Notes: generated by a model from the letters alone, not told the origin. Counted from the first letter of the stretch, positions 1-9,301 are shown. The stretch is DNA of 64,000 nt from Sinohyriopsis cumingii (GCA_028554795.2 CM068838.1:124999928-125063927), one strand, 5' to 3'. Program-made: numbers and translations.

Positions 1-40
1 CAAGTCATATACTGTCTTCTTTAGCTGGTGATAAGAATGG

Positions 41-118
<78 letters not shown>

Positions 119-741
119 TTAGTTTTACATCCTGAATTTTCTCAGAATGTACTTTCTTAGTTCTGCAAATCCGAATTACATGAGCCATGTCATAGGTTCT
201 CAATCTTGATTACACATTTCGAAATTGTACTGTAATTTCGATAAGTGCAATTACATCCTTCTTACTGCACTCAAAATGAAATAAGCATTAAATTCCATAG
301 GGTCTTTTTGATAATTGCAATTGAAAGACTTCATATTTTTCCCACATTATGATTTCAAACATTCAGTGACAGAAGCAGAAACACATTTGCAGATGTCAAC
401 ACGCTTCTCCCTAGCTTCTTCAATCCCATGTATTTCATGTGGAATTGTCACATACAAATCCAGTCCATAATCACGAAATTTCGTAGAATCTAAAAAATAT
501 CAAAATCTATTCATTCCAGATCAAATGGAAAAGTTGTTGCAGTGCACATTCATTCACAATATGACTCCAAATTTAAATTTTAACAAGACACGTCATTTTC
601 TTTCGAAAGTTATGTCGAGCGCGCGACGAAGTTCAAATTTATCTGGGCGGAGTTATGTGCGCAGTAATAATGTTGGTGTTGTTGTGATGAATATGCGCTT
701 ATGTATTTAGTTGGGAATAATGCGTACATTCATTTACGTTG
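1..741. other. Host flank left of the Polinton, no gene seen
   Basis: AT-rich sequence with a TA dinucleotide run at the start and no reading frame that looks coding. The last bases before 748 are the left copy of the target duplication. Confidence 0.7.
42..117. repeat. TA dinucleotide microsatellite
   Basis: Uninterrupted alternating A and T for about 75 bp. Similar runs occur at 23347-23407 and 45749-45819. Confidence 0.97.
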
Positions 742-747
742 TTTCTT
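742..747. repeat. Target-site duplication, left copy
   Basis: TTTCTT directly outside the left terminal inverted repeat; the same six bases directly follow the right repeat at 21128-21133. Six-base duplications are the rule for Polintons, whose integrase is retroviral-type. Confidence 0.95.
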
Positions 748-766
748 AGTAGTGAAGTGGGGCACC

Positions 767-1016
767 CTACGTACAATGGGAATTAGCATTACAGGGACCC
801 CTGGGACACTCTACGTACAATGGAAATTTAACATGGCAAAAAATCGTGGGTCAATCTACGTACAAGGGGAATTTAACATGGGAATAAATCGTGGGACAAT
901 CTACGTACAAGGGGAATTTAACATGGGAATAAATCGTGGGACAATCTACGTACAAGGGGAATTTAACATGGCAATAAATCGTGGGTCACTCTACGTACAA
1001 GGGGAATTTAACATGG
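767..1016. repeat. 45-bp tandem array inside the left terminal repeat
   Basis: CTACGTAC begins at 767, 811, 856, 901, 946 and 991, giving steps of 44, 45, 45, 45 and 45 bp. The unit also carries TTTAACATGG and AAATCGTGGG. The same array is mirrored in the right repeat. Regular spacing of about four helical turns suggests binding sites for a protein at the element ends; that role is inferred. Confidence 0.9.
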
Positions 1017-1095
1017 GATTTTTTTTAAATTTTAAAAAAAAATTTTTAAAAAGGGGTAGGCAATTCAAAGGCTATCTCTTTTCGAGATATATGGG

Positions 1096-1111
1096 GGCCC
1101 TGAAAAGGGCC
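1096..1111 (-). terminator. Histone-type 3' stem-loop in left terminal repeat
   Basis: On the minus strand it reads GGCCCTTTTCAGGGCC: a 6-bp stem and TTTC loop. It lies 22 nt past the stop of the minus-strand gene 1134-1364 and is followed by CTCGAAAAGAGAT, a purine-rich block like the histone downstream element. It is the mirror copy of the stem-loop at 20764-20779. Confidence 0.85.
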
Positions 1112-1133
1112 TTTGGTTTATGTTAATATGCCC

Positions 1134-1364
1134 TTAACATAAAGGGCATTTGCGACATCTTCTTTTCCTCAAACTTCGTCTTACAGCAGGGCCATACATC
1201 AGAGTCCTCTTGAGGCAACCTTGTCTCTCTATATAGACTCTTCTTATCCACAGACTGCTGTTGGTCCTGTAGACAACGGTCCACTTGGATCGGACATACA
1301 TGAGCATGTCCGTCCTGAACATCATTGTTGACACAAGGGTTGAAGATTCAACGTCGGTCCACAT
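1134..1364 (-). CDS. Small basic protein of unknown function, outward-reading left end gene
   Basis: A 76-residue frame that reads toward the left terminus. I do not recognise the product. It is rich in Arg, with a basic C-terminus ending in two Cys-containing clusters (RCRKCPLC). That this is a real gene rests on its setting: a good TATA box on the minus strand at 1409-1416, 45 nt before the start codon, and a histone-type stem-loop 22 nt after the stop. It stands divergent from the plus gene at 1584, sharing a promoter region of about 220 bp. It could be a DNA- or RNA-binding regulator, but nothing in the sequence shows this. Confidence 0.6.
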   Translation of the reverse strand: MWTDVESSTLVSTMMFRTDMLMYVRSKWTVVYRTNSSLWIRRVYIERQGCLKRTLMYGPAVRRSLRKRRCRKCPLC

Positions 1365-1408
1365 GTTGAGGCTCCGAAAATAGGTGAATCAATGCAGTGA
1401 ACTGCGCT

Positions 1409-1416
1409 TATTTATA
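1409..1416 (-). promoter_or_regulatory. TATA box for the minus-strand end gene
   Basis: TATAAATA on the minus strand, 45 nt upstream of the ATG at 1364, leaving room for a very short leader. Confidence 0.7.
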
Positions 1417-1514
1417 GGGACAGAAAGGATTGAAACGGATTGAGTTCATTCACCAATCCGAACACGCGTTACAGAATTCAGTCAGCCCGCATCCAATCCG
1501 AAGAGAGCAGTCTG

Positions 1515-1522
1515 TGACGTCA
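1515..1522. promoter_or_regulatory. Palindromic CRE/ATF site TGACGTCA
   Basis: A perfect consensus cAMP-response element (ATF/CREB site), 62 nt before the ATG of the plus gene at 1584 and between the two divergent left-end genes. ATF sites are well known in adenovirus early promoters; use here is inferred. Confidence 0.6.
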
Positions 1523-1583
1523 CGTAGTCAATATAGATTCGCTAGCGCTTGTGTGCAGTCAATCTATGCGATAGTGATTCAAC

Positions 1584-2150
1584 ATGACGGAAACTCAGAA
1601 AACGATCCAGTGGGGTGCACCAGCAGGGGAGACCGCCCAAGGGAATCCGGACTTACTTTCAGAAGAGGTGAATTGGGATTTTGTGGATTTTCTCTCCTCG
1701 CAAGAATTTGTTCCGGAACCTTCGTTACCTTCTTCATTACCGCAAGTGGAGAATTTTAGACAGAGACAGAAAGAAGAATTGGAGAAATTTATACAACGAC
1801 AAAAGGAAGCGGAACAGGCTTTTCTCCTACAGCAACAGCAACAAGAAGAAGAGGTAAGAAAAAAACAACAGCAAGAAGAAGTAGCAGCAAAGAAACAAGA
1901 GGGTGAAAATCAAACGGTCACGGTACTGTTGGACATTTTAGCGGAGTTAAGAAGTCTGAAACAAATGTATCAGACTTCTTTATCACGACCGAAGAGAATA
2001 CGACCTTCCCGAGCCAAACATGTCAACCCTGTGACTAAGCCTACCGTACCACCCTTAGTGATTTCAACCCAATCATTATCATCATTACGCAGTCCAGAAG
2101 TAGGCCTTGGCCGTGGCAAAGGCTTAAGGCAGTTAAAATTGATTGCTTAA
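1584..2150 (+). CDS. Gln/Glu-rich coiled-coil protein, left end accessory gene
   Basis: 188 residues, not recognised. An acidic N-terminal part has a hydrophobic WDFVDFL patch (about residues 32-38). A long Gln/Glu/Lys coiled coil follows (about 55-115), then a second amphipathic helix (LLDILAELRSLKQMY) and a basic, proline-containing tail. Such an acidic/hydrophobic head plus coiled coil would suit a transcription regulator, but this is a guess. It is intronless, starts 62 nt after a CRE site, and its stop is 27 nt before a histone-type stem-loop. It therefore belongs with the stem-loop gene class at the element ends rather than with the core genes. Confidence 0.75.
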   Translation: MTETQKTIQWGAPAGETAQGNPDLLSEEVNWDFVDFLSSQEFVPEPSLPSSLPQVENFRQRQKEELEKFIQRQKEAEQAFLLQQQQQEEEVRKKQQQEEVAAKKQEGENQTVTVLLDILAELRSLKQMYQTSLSRPKRIRPSRAKHVNPVTKPTVPPLVISTQSLSSLRSPEVGLGRGKGLRQLKLIA

Positions 2151-2177
2151 ACTCACCCCTGCACCATAAAGAAAAAA

Positions 2178-2193
2178 GGCCCTTTTCAGGGCC
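2178..2193 (+). terminator. Histone-type 3' stem-loop after the 1584-2150 gene
   Basis: GGCCCTTTTCAGGGCC, preceded by an A-rich flank and followed by ACTCA. At 2203-2218 comes TCTCGAAAAGAAAGAC, purine-rich like the histone downstream element recognised by U7 snRNA. The 6-bp stem, 4-nt TTTC loop and distance from the stop (27 nt) fit metazoan replication-dependent histone mRNA ends. Confidence 0.88.
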
Positions 2194-2218
2194 ACTCACA
2201 TTTCTCGAAAAGAAAGAC

Positions 2219-2547
2219 AATTTCAATTTGCCAATAACTCAAAAAAAAACTCGCCCATGTTACCCTTATAGTACGCGTCTTTGTATGAGTGCGTGAGTGT
2301 AGCTTCTTATTTTAAAATCAAAACTCAAAGACTCTTACCTTATATCATTCATTTATTCTTTTCTCCATTTTTTTACAATCCAATTCACAATTCACAACAC
2401 AACACTTTAATAAAAAGTTCATTGATTTCTTTTGTCTCCTTGTTTAGTCTCTCTGTTTTTTTAATTTCTTCACCGTCACACTCTTTTCCTCTTCTTCTTC
2501 CTCCTCGCTTTCTTCCCTTCTTCTTTTTTTCTCCTGTTTCTTTTTCT
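2219..2547. other. Pyrimidine-rich stretch, no clear gene
   Basis: Low-complexity C/T-rich sequence on the plus strand between the left stem-loop and the minus-strand zinc-knuckle gene. It is probably 3' untranslated sequence of that gene. A plus-strand open frame here is composed of S, F, L and P runs and looks like a shadow. Confidence 0.5.
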
Positions 2548-2919
2548 TCACCTGTCTTCTTTCTTCCTCAGAAGAATCCCTCTAATCCTCTGAAGAATCC
2601 CTCTCTTCTTCTGAAGAATTCCTCTTTTCTTCTGACTCCTCTTGTTTCTTTTTTGGGCAATCTGGAGACCAATGTCCTTTTTCTTTACAATAATAACAGG
2701 TATCTTGACTTTTGTCTTTTTTATCCCCTGTTTTTTTTTTCTTTTTTGACGGTCTGGACACTCTGAAGACCAATGCCCTTTCTTCTGACAGATATAGCAA
2801 GTATCTTGACTTTTATCTCTAAAGGAAGGAGAGTAGTCCGTAGGCTGGTCTGAAGAGAATTTTCTAATGACCCCTCGCAAAGCTCTGACGAAACGTTCCA
2901 TCTGGTTAGTCTCTTCCAT
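2548..2919 (-). pseudogene. CCHC zinc-knuckle protein gene, minus strand, about one break
   Basis: Reads divergently from the polymerase gene. The N-terminal part (from the ATG at 2919) has a MERFVRALRG helix, then a retroviral-type zinc knuckle of the C-x2-C-x4-H-x4-C type (CYICQKKGHWSSEC). A second knuckle of the same kind is visible downstream, then a highly charged Lys/Glu/Ser tail. CCHC knuckles bind single-stranded nucleic acid; in this setting a replication or packaging helper is possible. A TATA box at 2975-2982 (minus) supports the start. The gene looks to have about one break, and its 3' limit is uncertain. Confidence 0.6.
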
Positions 2920-2974
2920 CGTTGTGCTCGGCTTGAGAGTGAAATGAATAGTGAAAGGACAAGACACACACCCT

Positions 2975-3006
2975 TTTATATACGCTGGTCTGCTATGACT
3001 ATAAAG
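2975..3006. promoter_or_regulatory. Back-to-back TATA boxes of a divergent promoter
   Basis: TATATAAA on the minus strand at 2975-2982 points at the zinc-knuckle gene; TATAAAG on the plus strand at 3000-3006 points at the polymerase gene. The two boxes are only about 18 bp apart, so the genes are likely switched together. Confidence 0.65.
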
Positions 3007-3053
3007 TAGTTTATGGTGTTTGAACTTGAGTCATTTGACTTTTTGCTTTCAAG

Positions 3054-6000
3054 ATGAAACGATCCCATTCATTCGAGAAGAAAGAAGAAGAAAGTAAGAG
3101 GCCGAAACGTGATCTATCGCCTCGTACCAGGGCTGAAATCTTGGCACAAATTCATGCCAGTGATTTTGAAGAGGACATGAGTGAACCAGAATCCGAACCC
3201 TCTAAACCAAGTTCACCACCCTTTGTCAACCCTGAAAAGTACTATTCCATTCGAGAGACGGAAAAGCGCTCCTCTAGAAAATTTAGAACCACGGCTTACA
3301 AATACACGGTGAAGTTTAAAGATTTCAAGGCTGAAGTGCCGTTAGAGAAAGCAGAAGTGTTCATCACTGAGGTGTGGGATTCTTTGCTCACTGCACTCAA
3401 GCGACAATGTCAACCCAAAGAAGACGATCGCTTGAGACTTTCCATACAACACGACGGTTTGAAATCCCCTGTTTGGATCGAGTTTAGCACCCCTGCAGAA
3501 TTGACTGCTTCCAAAGTCATGGACAAGATTCAACACGTACAACAATCTAATGATCAGTTTGACATCACCGATGGTAAAGCCACACTGGACATGACCCACG
3601 TCTCTCCTCCTCAAGGGACAGGACGCAAAAAGATGTTATTGGTGGACGACCTTCGCAACACCAAAACGAGTCTCGTCCGAATTAACAACCCTCATGACCA
3701 GATGTGTTTAGCCCGTGCCATCGTGGTGGGACGAACCTATGCCAACAAGAACGACACGGTAGAATGGAAAAGAACCTGGAACACTATTCAACGTTCCGAC
3801 CGAGCCAAACAACGAAACGAAGCAGAACTCCTGTTACAACAAGCCGGACTGCCCAAAGACACACCCTGTGGCATTCCCGAGATGCAAAGATTGCAAGATG
3901 TCCTAGCTCCACGATACACCTTGAAAGTGCACCCTCAAGAAATGCGCGGGCCTCTATTGTTTCGAGGCCAAGATTTTAAGGACGGAAAATACATTCACCT
4001 TTATCATCACGATGACCATTTCGATACCATTACCAGTATCACTGGATTCCTGGGATATGCTTATTATTGTGAGAAATGTGACTATGGTTATAATAATCGA
4101 GAGCAACACAAACATTGTGGATGGAAATGCTCAGGATGTTTGGCCTCTCCACCCTGTCTGAGCGAAGAACCAGTGCCTTGTTCAACTTGTCTGCGCACGT
4201 TTGTCAGCCCTACCTGTTACCAACAACATCTGAAAACACAAGGTTCACAGAAGAAATGCGCTTGTCAACTGCTGAGATTGTGCCCTACGTGTGGACAAGG
4301 CATACTTACCAATAATGCCAAGGCACACGTATGTCGAGGAAAGAAAAAATGTCACATTTGTCACCACATCGTGGACTTGGAACACCAATGCTACGTGCAA
4401 AAATACCAACCCCCACCAGAGAAAGAGGACGGTCACAAGAAGAAAGGCAATTTCATCTTTTTCGATTTCGAATGCATGCAAGAGACCGGCATTCACATTC
4501 CTAATTTTTGCGTGGCTCATCGAGCGTGCGAGAAGTGCATTCAAGAACCTATCTTCAGTCATTGCCCTCACTGCAGCAAGATTCCTGGAGGGCGTGAAAA
4601 AATCTTTCGGGGACCGAACACGTTAGCCGATTTTGCACAATGGGTCTTAGACCCCATCGACAAGACGTGGAGCCAAGAGGACATCGAATGTTACGGAGAT
4701 TGTCATCGTCATGCCACGGTGATGGCTCACAATTTCTCCGGATACGATGGACAGTTTCTTTTGAGGTACTATACGGAACAAGGCACCGAGCGTCCTAAAG
4801 TGACTTTGAACGGAGCCAAAATCATTTTCATGCAAGTGGGACAAGTACAGTTTAAAGATTCGATGAGCTATTTGGCCATGCCTTTGAGTCGAATGCCTAA
4901 AACGTTTGGAATGACAGAAATGGCTAAAGGGTACTTTCCACACTTTTTCAATACGGAAGCCAATCAACACGCCGTTCTACCCCATTTACCTGAGGCTCAC
5001 TATTACGACCCCGACAACATGCGTACCGAACAACGAGAAGCTTTCTACGCTTGGTACCAGGCTCACGCCTCGGACCCTTTCGACTTTCAGGAAGAAATGC
5101 TAAAGTATTGTCGTTCCGACGTGGACATTTTACGGCGTTGCTGTGGAAAATTTCGAGAACTGTTCATGGAACACGGAGGGGTCGATCCTTTGAAAGAAGC
5201 TTGCACCATTGCCAAAGCGTGTTCCTTAGTGTATCGACAACGATTCATGCCTGAAAACACCGTGGCTGTCATCAGTCCTCAAACGACCCACTTTGTCAAA
5301 CGTCAATACTCGGTCAAAGCCCTACGTTGGTTACATTACTTGTGCGACAAGGAAGACAAGTGGATTCAGCATGCCCGCAACGGAGGGGGTGAAAAGACCA
5401 TCGGAACGTATTCGGTCGATGGCTGGGACTTAGAAAACCCCAAGATCGTGTACGAGTTTAACGGTTGCTTATTTCACGGATGTCCCGTCTGTTACCCTGA
5501 CCGTGGCACTAAAAATCAGTTTTTGCAACGAACCATGGAAGACTTGTACCAGGACACTTGTCAGCGACGCCTAAAGTTAGAACAGCAAGGATACCAAGTG
5601 GTGGAAATGTGGGAACACGAGTACGATCACCGTATGAAAACCGATCCCGAGTTTAAACGCCTCGTGGAAAGTTACCAGTTCATGGACCCGCTGAACCCGA
5701 GGGATAGTTTGTACGGAGGAAGGACCAATGCCACCTGTTTGCTGTACCAAGCCGACGAAGAGAAAGGAGAAGAAATCAAATACTTGTGTGTTCGCTGTAT
5801 CCCTACGTGTGCAAATATTGTCGCTTTCCTGTAGGGCACCCGCAATTGTTAACGGAACACATCGACCTGAAAAACATTCGACAATACGAAGGCTTGATCA
5901 AGTGTAAAGTTTTGCCTCCCACGAACCTCTACCATCCCGTCTTACCTCACCATTGTCAAGGCAAACTGATGTTTCCCTTGTGCCGTACTTGTGCCGAAAC

Positions 6001-7099
6001 GTGCAACCAAGATCAACCTTGTCAGCACAGCCAGGAAGAACGTGCCTTGACGGGAACCTGGGTCAGCGTAGAATTGTTCAAAGCTCTGGACATGGGATAC
6101 CAACTGTTAGAAGTGTACGAAATTTGCCACTTTCCCAAGACACAACAGTACCGCAAGGGTGATCCCAGTCAGAAAGGCATTTTCGCCGACTACGTGGATG
6201 CCTTTTTGAAACTGAAGCAAGAAGCCAGCGGCTATCCTTCCTGGTGTCACACTCCCGAAGACCAAATACAATTCAAAGAGAAATACTATGAACAAGAAGG
6301 CATCTCTTTAGACCACATCGAGAAAAACGAAGGCAGGAGATCGTTTGCCAAATTGATGTTAAATTGTTTGTGGGGTAAAATGGCACAACGACCGTGTTTA
6401 CCCAAGACGGAATATTTGACAGAACCTTCCCGCTACTTCCAGATGATTCACGACAAAACCAAATACATGAAACACGTGGACGTCGTTCGAGAGAATTTGA
6501 TCTTGGTCAATTACGAAGAAGATCTGGACTTTGTACAAGACGACCCTTTTGGAAATGTCATCATTGCGGCTTACGTGACAGCCCATGCTCGCTTAAAATT
6601 GTACGAAGCTTTAGAACTGTTAGAAGAACGCGTCCTGTACTTTGACACGGACAGTTGCATTTACATCCATCACCCGATTCAACATCACCCTAACATCGAA
6701 GGAGACCGTTTAGGAGCCTGGACAGACGAGCATCCCGACGACAAGATTCTAAGTTTTGTCAGTGGCGGTCCCAAAAATTACGGCTACGAATACCGTGACA
6801 AACAAGGAGAAGTGCACACGACGTGCAAAGTGAAAGGACTGACTCTGAATTATCGTACCAGTCGTGTGGTCAACTTTGGGGTATTGAAAGAAGCCTTGCA
6901 ATCGGGAGAGGATGGAAACTTTAAAGTGACCACTCACCAACCGAACAAGATTGTACGTTTACCCACTCACCACATCGTCAGTCGACCCTTGGAAAAAGTC
7001 TATCAAATCGTGTACCAGAAGCGAGTGAGACTTCCCAATCATTTCACCTTACCGTACGGTCACGTCGGTATTGGTCTGTATATAAAAAAGGAACCCTAG
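3054..7099 (+). pseudogene. polB: Protein-primed family B DNA polymerase (pPolB), about one break
   Basis: Replicates the linear element from its ends using a protein primer. The N-terminus is charged with an NLS-like KRPKR. A Cys/His-rich middle (about 4065-4400) is probably zinc-binding. The three exonuclease motifs come in order: FDFEC near 4460, HNFSGYDGQF near 4730, YCRSDVDIL near 5105. Then follow the protein-primed-specific region with SLYGGRTNA near 5710, an SLYP-type motif A, motif B (NCLWGKMAQR) near 6360 and motif C (YFDTDS) near 6640. The total of about 1,350 residues is normal for Polintons. The gene looks to have about one break. Its end overlaps the TATA box of the next gene. 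Confidence 0.95.
7079..7086 (+). promoter_or_regulatory. TATA box for the BIR gene, inside the polymerase 3' end
   Basis: TATATAAA overlaps the last codons of the polymerase gene, 59 nt before the ATG at 7145. Confidence 0.65.
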
Positions 7100-7144
7100 G
7101 CAAGATCGATAGTTCATTGTGACTACCAAGACCGAGCGAACAAG

Positions 7145-7882
7145 ATGAATACTTTGAAAGAGGCATCGTTCCAGTTTGGGGATTGTAAAAAAGTTGTATC
7201 TTCCTCTAGTGTGACTAATATTGGATGGATAAGACCCAGGCATTGCGACGGAAAATGTCCGGAAGGAAACTGCGATTGTCCATGTGGTTACCATTGTAAT
7301 TGCGTAACGGAGTTTGCAGACGAGTGCGATTGTGAGCCTTGCGATGGGACCGATGCTGTACGTTGTGACCTGAGCGATGCCGTAAAGCATCATGGGAACT
7401 TTGTTCTCACTGCCCCTGTCATGGAAAGTGATGCTGTGCGTGTCAAACCTGAGGGATGCGAAAGCGATGCTGCTCGTCCTCTTAGACATTTTACCGGGTT
7501 TAAAGGGGAATGTCGACCTTCACGTCTACCCCCCTACGGATGTCATCCAGCCCTGAGTAAACTCCTGTTCCTGTCACCCAACCCTCATCGAAACGAACCT
7601 GTGAAAAACGAATATTCGTTTCCTGTGCGTTTGTCGGAATACTGCGACTTTGAAAATCGTCTTCAATTGTTCAAAGGAAAATGGCCAAAGTATCTGGGAG
7701 GACCGACCCCCGAAGAATTAGCCAGAGCCGGATTTTTCTACTTGGGCGAAGGAGATAAAGTCAAGTGCTTCAGTTGCGGTGTGTCACTTCACCACTGGGA
7801 ACCGCAAGATTCGGCCTACGTAGAACATGCTCGATGGTCACCGAATTGTCATTACTTACCTTTAGTGGGACCGAGACATTGA
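7145..7882 (+). CDS. BIR-domain inhibitor-of-apoptosis-like protein
   Basis: 245 residues. The C-terminal third (about 158-240) is a single BIR domain. It has the conserved arginine (ENRLQLFKGKW), the AGFFYLGEGDKVKCF core, and zinc ligands C-x2-C (CFSCG, about 209-212), H (about 229) and C (about 236), plus the W before the histidine region. The N-terminal half is a Cys-rich cluster (about 36-75) followed by three short repeats around SDAV/SDAA. I know of no domain match for that half. No RING finger is present, so it is not a ubiquitin ligase of the classic IAP type. BIR proteins block caspases; capture by a virus-like element to delay host cell death is the natural inference. It lies between polymerase and the F-box-like genes. 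Confidence 0.85.
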   Translation: MNTLKEASFQFGDCKKVVSSSSVTNIGWIRPRHCDGKCPEGNCDCPCGYHCNCVTEFADECDCEPCDGTDAVRCDLSDAVKHHGNFVLTAPVMESDAVRVKPEGCESDAARPLRHFTGFKGECRPSRLPPYGCHPALSKLLFLSPNPHRNEPVKNEYSFPVRLSEYCDFENRLQLFKGKWPKYLGGPTPEELARAGFFYLGEGDKVKCFSCGVSLHHWEPQDSAYVEHARWSPNCHYLPLVGPRH

Positions 7883-7910
7883 AGTAACTTCTTACCATAA
7901 TAATCTGTTC

Positions 7911-8366
7911 ATGGATACTTTACAAGAGAACATTCGTGCTTTGCCTGTGGAATTGAGAGAACGCATTTACCGAGAGCTGGTCAAAATACAAGTGAAACGT
8001 AAAGAACAATTGCATCCGTTACGTCACCGGTGTTTGAACCACTGGTACCTGAAGGCTATACAAGGACTGATTCAATTGAAAGTGTTCCATTGGACAGACA
8101 TTGATCAACGATCCTCTAGTTTTAAAAAGGATTGGTTTGGTATGGACGATTGTAGTTACATCATTGTAAACGTACTGCATCGAATTCCAGAGGAAGAGTT
8201 AACGAATTACCAACATCTTTCACACAATGTCAACTTGGTGAAAGAGGAAACTTCTGAACGAATTGTAATGTGTAGATTAGTGACTCAACGATTTAAATTC
8301 GACACTGAAGTGAAACCATGTTTGTGCAAAGAGTACATTTCTTGTGTCAGACCAAAGAGGATTTAG
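7911..8366 (+). CDS. F-box-like protein, tandem copy 1
   Basis: 151 residues opening with a block shared almost word for word by the next two genes (MDTLQENIRALPVELRERI and so on to KIQVKRK). LPVELRERIYRELV resembles the first half of an F-box (LP-x-E-L-x3-I-x3-L), the SKP1-binding helix pair of ubiquitin ligase adaptors. The rest (HPLRHRCLNHWYLKAIQGLI, then a beta-rich part) is unique but shared with copy 3. The F-box reading is tentative: the motif is short and other helical pairs can look alike. There is no TATA box directly upstream. Confidence 0.65.
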   Translation: MDTLQENIRALPVELRERIYRELVKIQVKRKEQLHPLRHRCLNHWYLKAIQGLIQLKVFHWTDIDQRSSSFKKDWFGMDDCSYIIVNVLHRIPEEELTNYQHLSHNVNLVKEETSERIVMCRLVTQRFKFDTEVKPCLCKEYISCVRPKRI

Positions 8367-8378
8367 TATGACCTATTC

Positions 8379-8705
8379 ATGGATACTTTACAAGAGAACA
8401 TTCGTGCTTTGCCTGTGGAGTTGAGAGAACGCATTTACCGAGAGCTGGTCAAAATACAAGTGAAACGTAAACTCAAAGTGATTCATCCGTTTTTAAATTA
8501 TGCTCTGTTCCAAAGTACAAGAAGACTGATTATGAGTGGATATTACATTAGGCACAAAGTTAAACGAGGCTATTGGCTACCACCCAACGATTCCAAAAAC
8601 AGTGTATATACTTATGGATATTTTACAAGAGTACATTTTGGGCTTGCCTGTGGAGTTGAGAGAACGCATTTACCGAGAGCTGGTGAAAATACAAGTGAAA
8701 CGTAA
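8379..8705 (+). CDS. F-box-like protein, tandem copy 2, short and divergent
   Basis: Starts with the same 31-residue block as copy 1, at near-identical nucleotide level, but then has its own sequence. Its frame overlaps the start of copy 3. It may be a real short gene or a leftover of the tandem duplication; the first block is conserved while the rest is not. Confidence 0.4.
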   Translation: MDTLQENIRALPVELRERIYRELVKIQVKRKLKVIHPFLNYALFQSTRRLIMSGYYIRHKVKRGYWLPPNDSKNSVYTYGYFTRVHFGLACGVERTHLPRAGENTSET

Positions 8706-9132
8706 AGAACAATTGCATCCGTTACGTCACCAGATTTTTAACCACTGGTACCTGAATGGTATAAGAGAACTGATTCGTCAGAAATTGTTTCAGTGGTCAG
8801 ACCTTGTTCAATACTTCCAGGCCCCCGATGATTCACGTGTTGATCATTTTGGTTACTTCGAGATTCACCTAGAGCAACCCATTGAGGAAGACGAGGTAAA
8901 GGATTACCAACATATTTTACGTGGAATCTACTTAGCGGAAGAGGAAACTTCTAATCGAACTCTGACGTTTCGGTTACAGTATGCAAGATTTACATTCCCA
9001 ACTGGAGAACGAAGATCACTGGCTAGAAAGTACGTGTATTCTTTTCGAAACAAAGAGACTATAAAAACAGGCTGCTATGCCACGACTTATGTCGTATGTC
9101 ATCCAACAGATTCCGTGGAAGGAACTCAATGA
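8614..9132 (+). CDS. F-box-like protein, tandem copy 3
   Basis: About 172 residues from the ATG at 8614, chosen because the shared block (MDILQEYILGLPVELRERI) begins there; the frame is open for 26 codons further upstream. It matches copy 1 along its full length, including HPLRHQIFNHWYLNGIRELI and the C-terminal strand-rich part. Nucleotide identity between copies 1 and 3 is highest in the first 100 bp, as expected for a recent tandem duplication or gene conversion. Confidence 0.6.
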   Translation: MDILQEYILGLPVELRERIYRELVKIQVKRKEQLHPLRHQIFNHWYLNGIRELIRQKLFQWSDLVQYFQAPDDSRVDHFGYFEIHLEQPIEEDEVKDYQHILRGIYLAEEETSNRTLTFRLQYARFTFPTGERRSLARKYVYSFRNKETIKTGCYATTYVVCHPTDSVEGTQ

Positions 9133-9301
9133 CCATATTCAAACTGTGGATCATTACCATCGATTATTACAACAACTGTATCCATTCAATTTGGGACGAC
9201 AAGTGGTGTGTGTCTTAGTGACTTGTTTTCTGGGATTTCGTTTACCAGCCGATTCTTTGTGGACTCTTTACGATCAGTACTTACCACCTCCATGGCCTTA
9301 A
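9077..9301 (+). CDS. Small protein of unknown function
   Basis: A 74-residue frame overlapping the end of the third F-box-like copy (MPRLMSYVIQQIPWKELNDH...). It is rich in aromatic residues and has a short hydrophobic stretch (VVCVLVTCFLGF). I do not recognise it; support is only its position in a packed gene row. Confidence 0.35.
   Translation: MPRLMSYVIQQIPWKELNDHIQTVDHYHRLLQQLYPFNLGRQVVCVLVTCFLGFRLPADSLWTLYDQYLPPPWP

Larger units (their letters stand above)
748..1116 (+). repeat. Left terminal inverted repeat (369 bp)
   Basis: Pairs with 20759-21127 almost perfectly; the one difference I found is in an A/T run. Its outer 260 bp is an array of about 45-bp units, each with the palindrome TACGTA. 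It then has a short AT-rich palindrome near 1019-1052. Its inner edge holds a histone-type stem-loop that reads on the minus strand (1096-1111). Confidence 0.97.

Noticed and set aside
767-1016. CRISPR-like array
   Set aside because: Repeats are directly tandem with no unique spacers, and the context is an animal Polinton.
2178-2193. Stem-loop as a bacterial-type intrinsic terminator
   Set aside because: No U-tract follows, the host is an animal, and the loop, flanks and purine-rich downstream block fit the histone type instead.
2281-2766. Plus-strand open frame of 161 codons
   Set aside because: Composed almost only of S, F, L, P and N from a pyrimidine-rich strand; the opposite strand holds the zinc-knuckle gene with its own TATA box.
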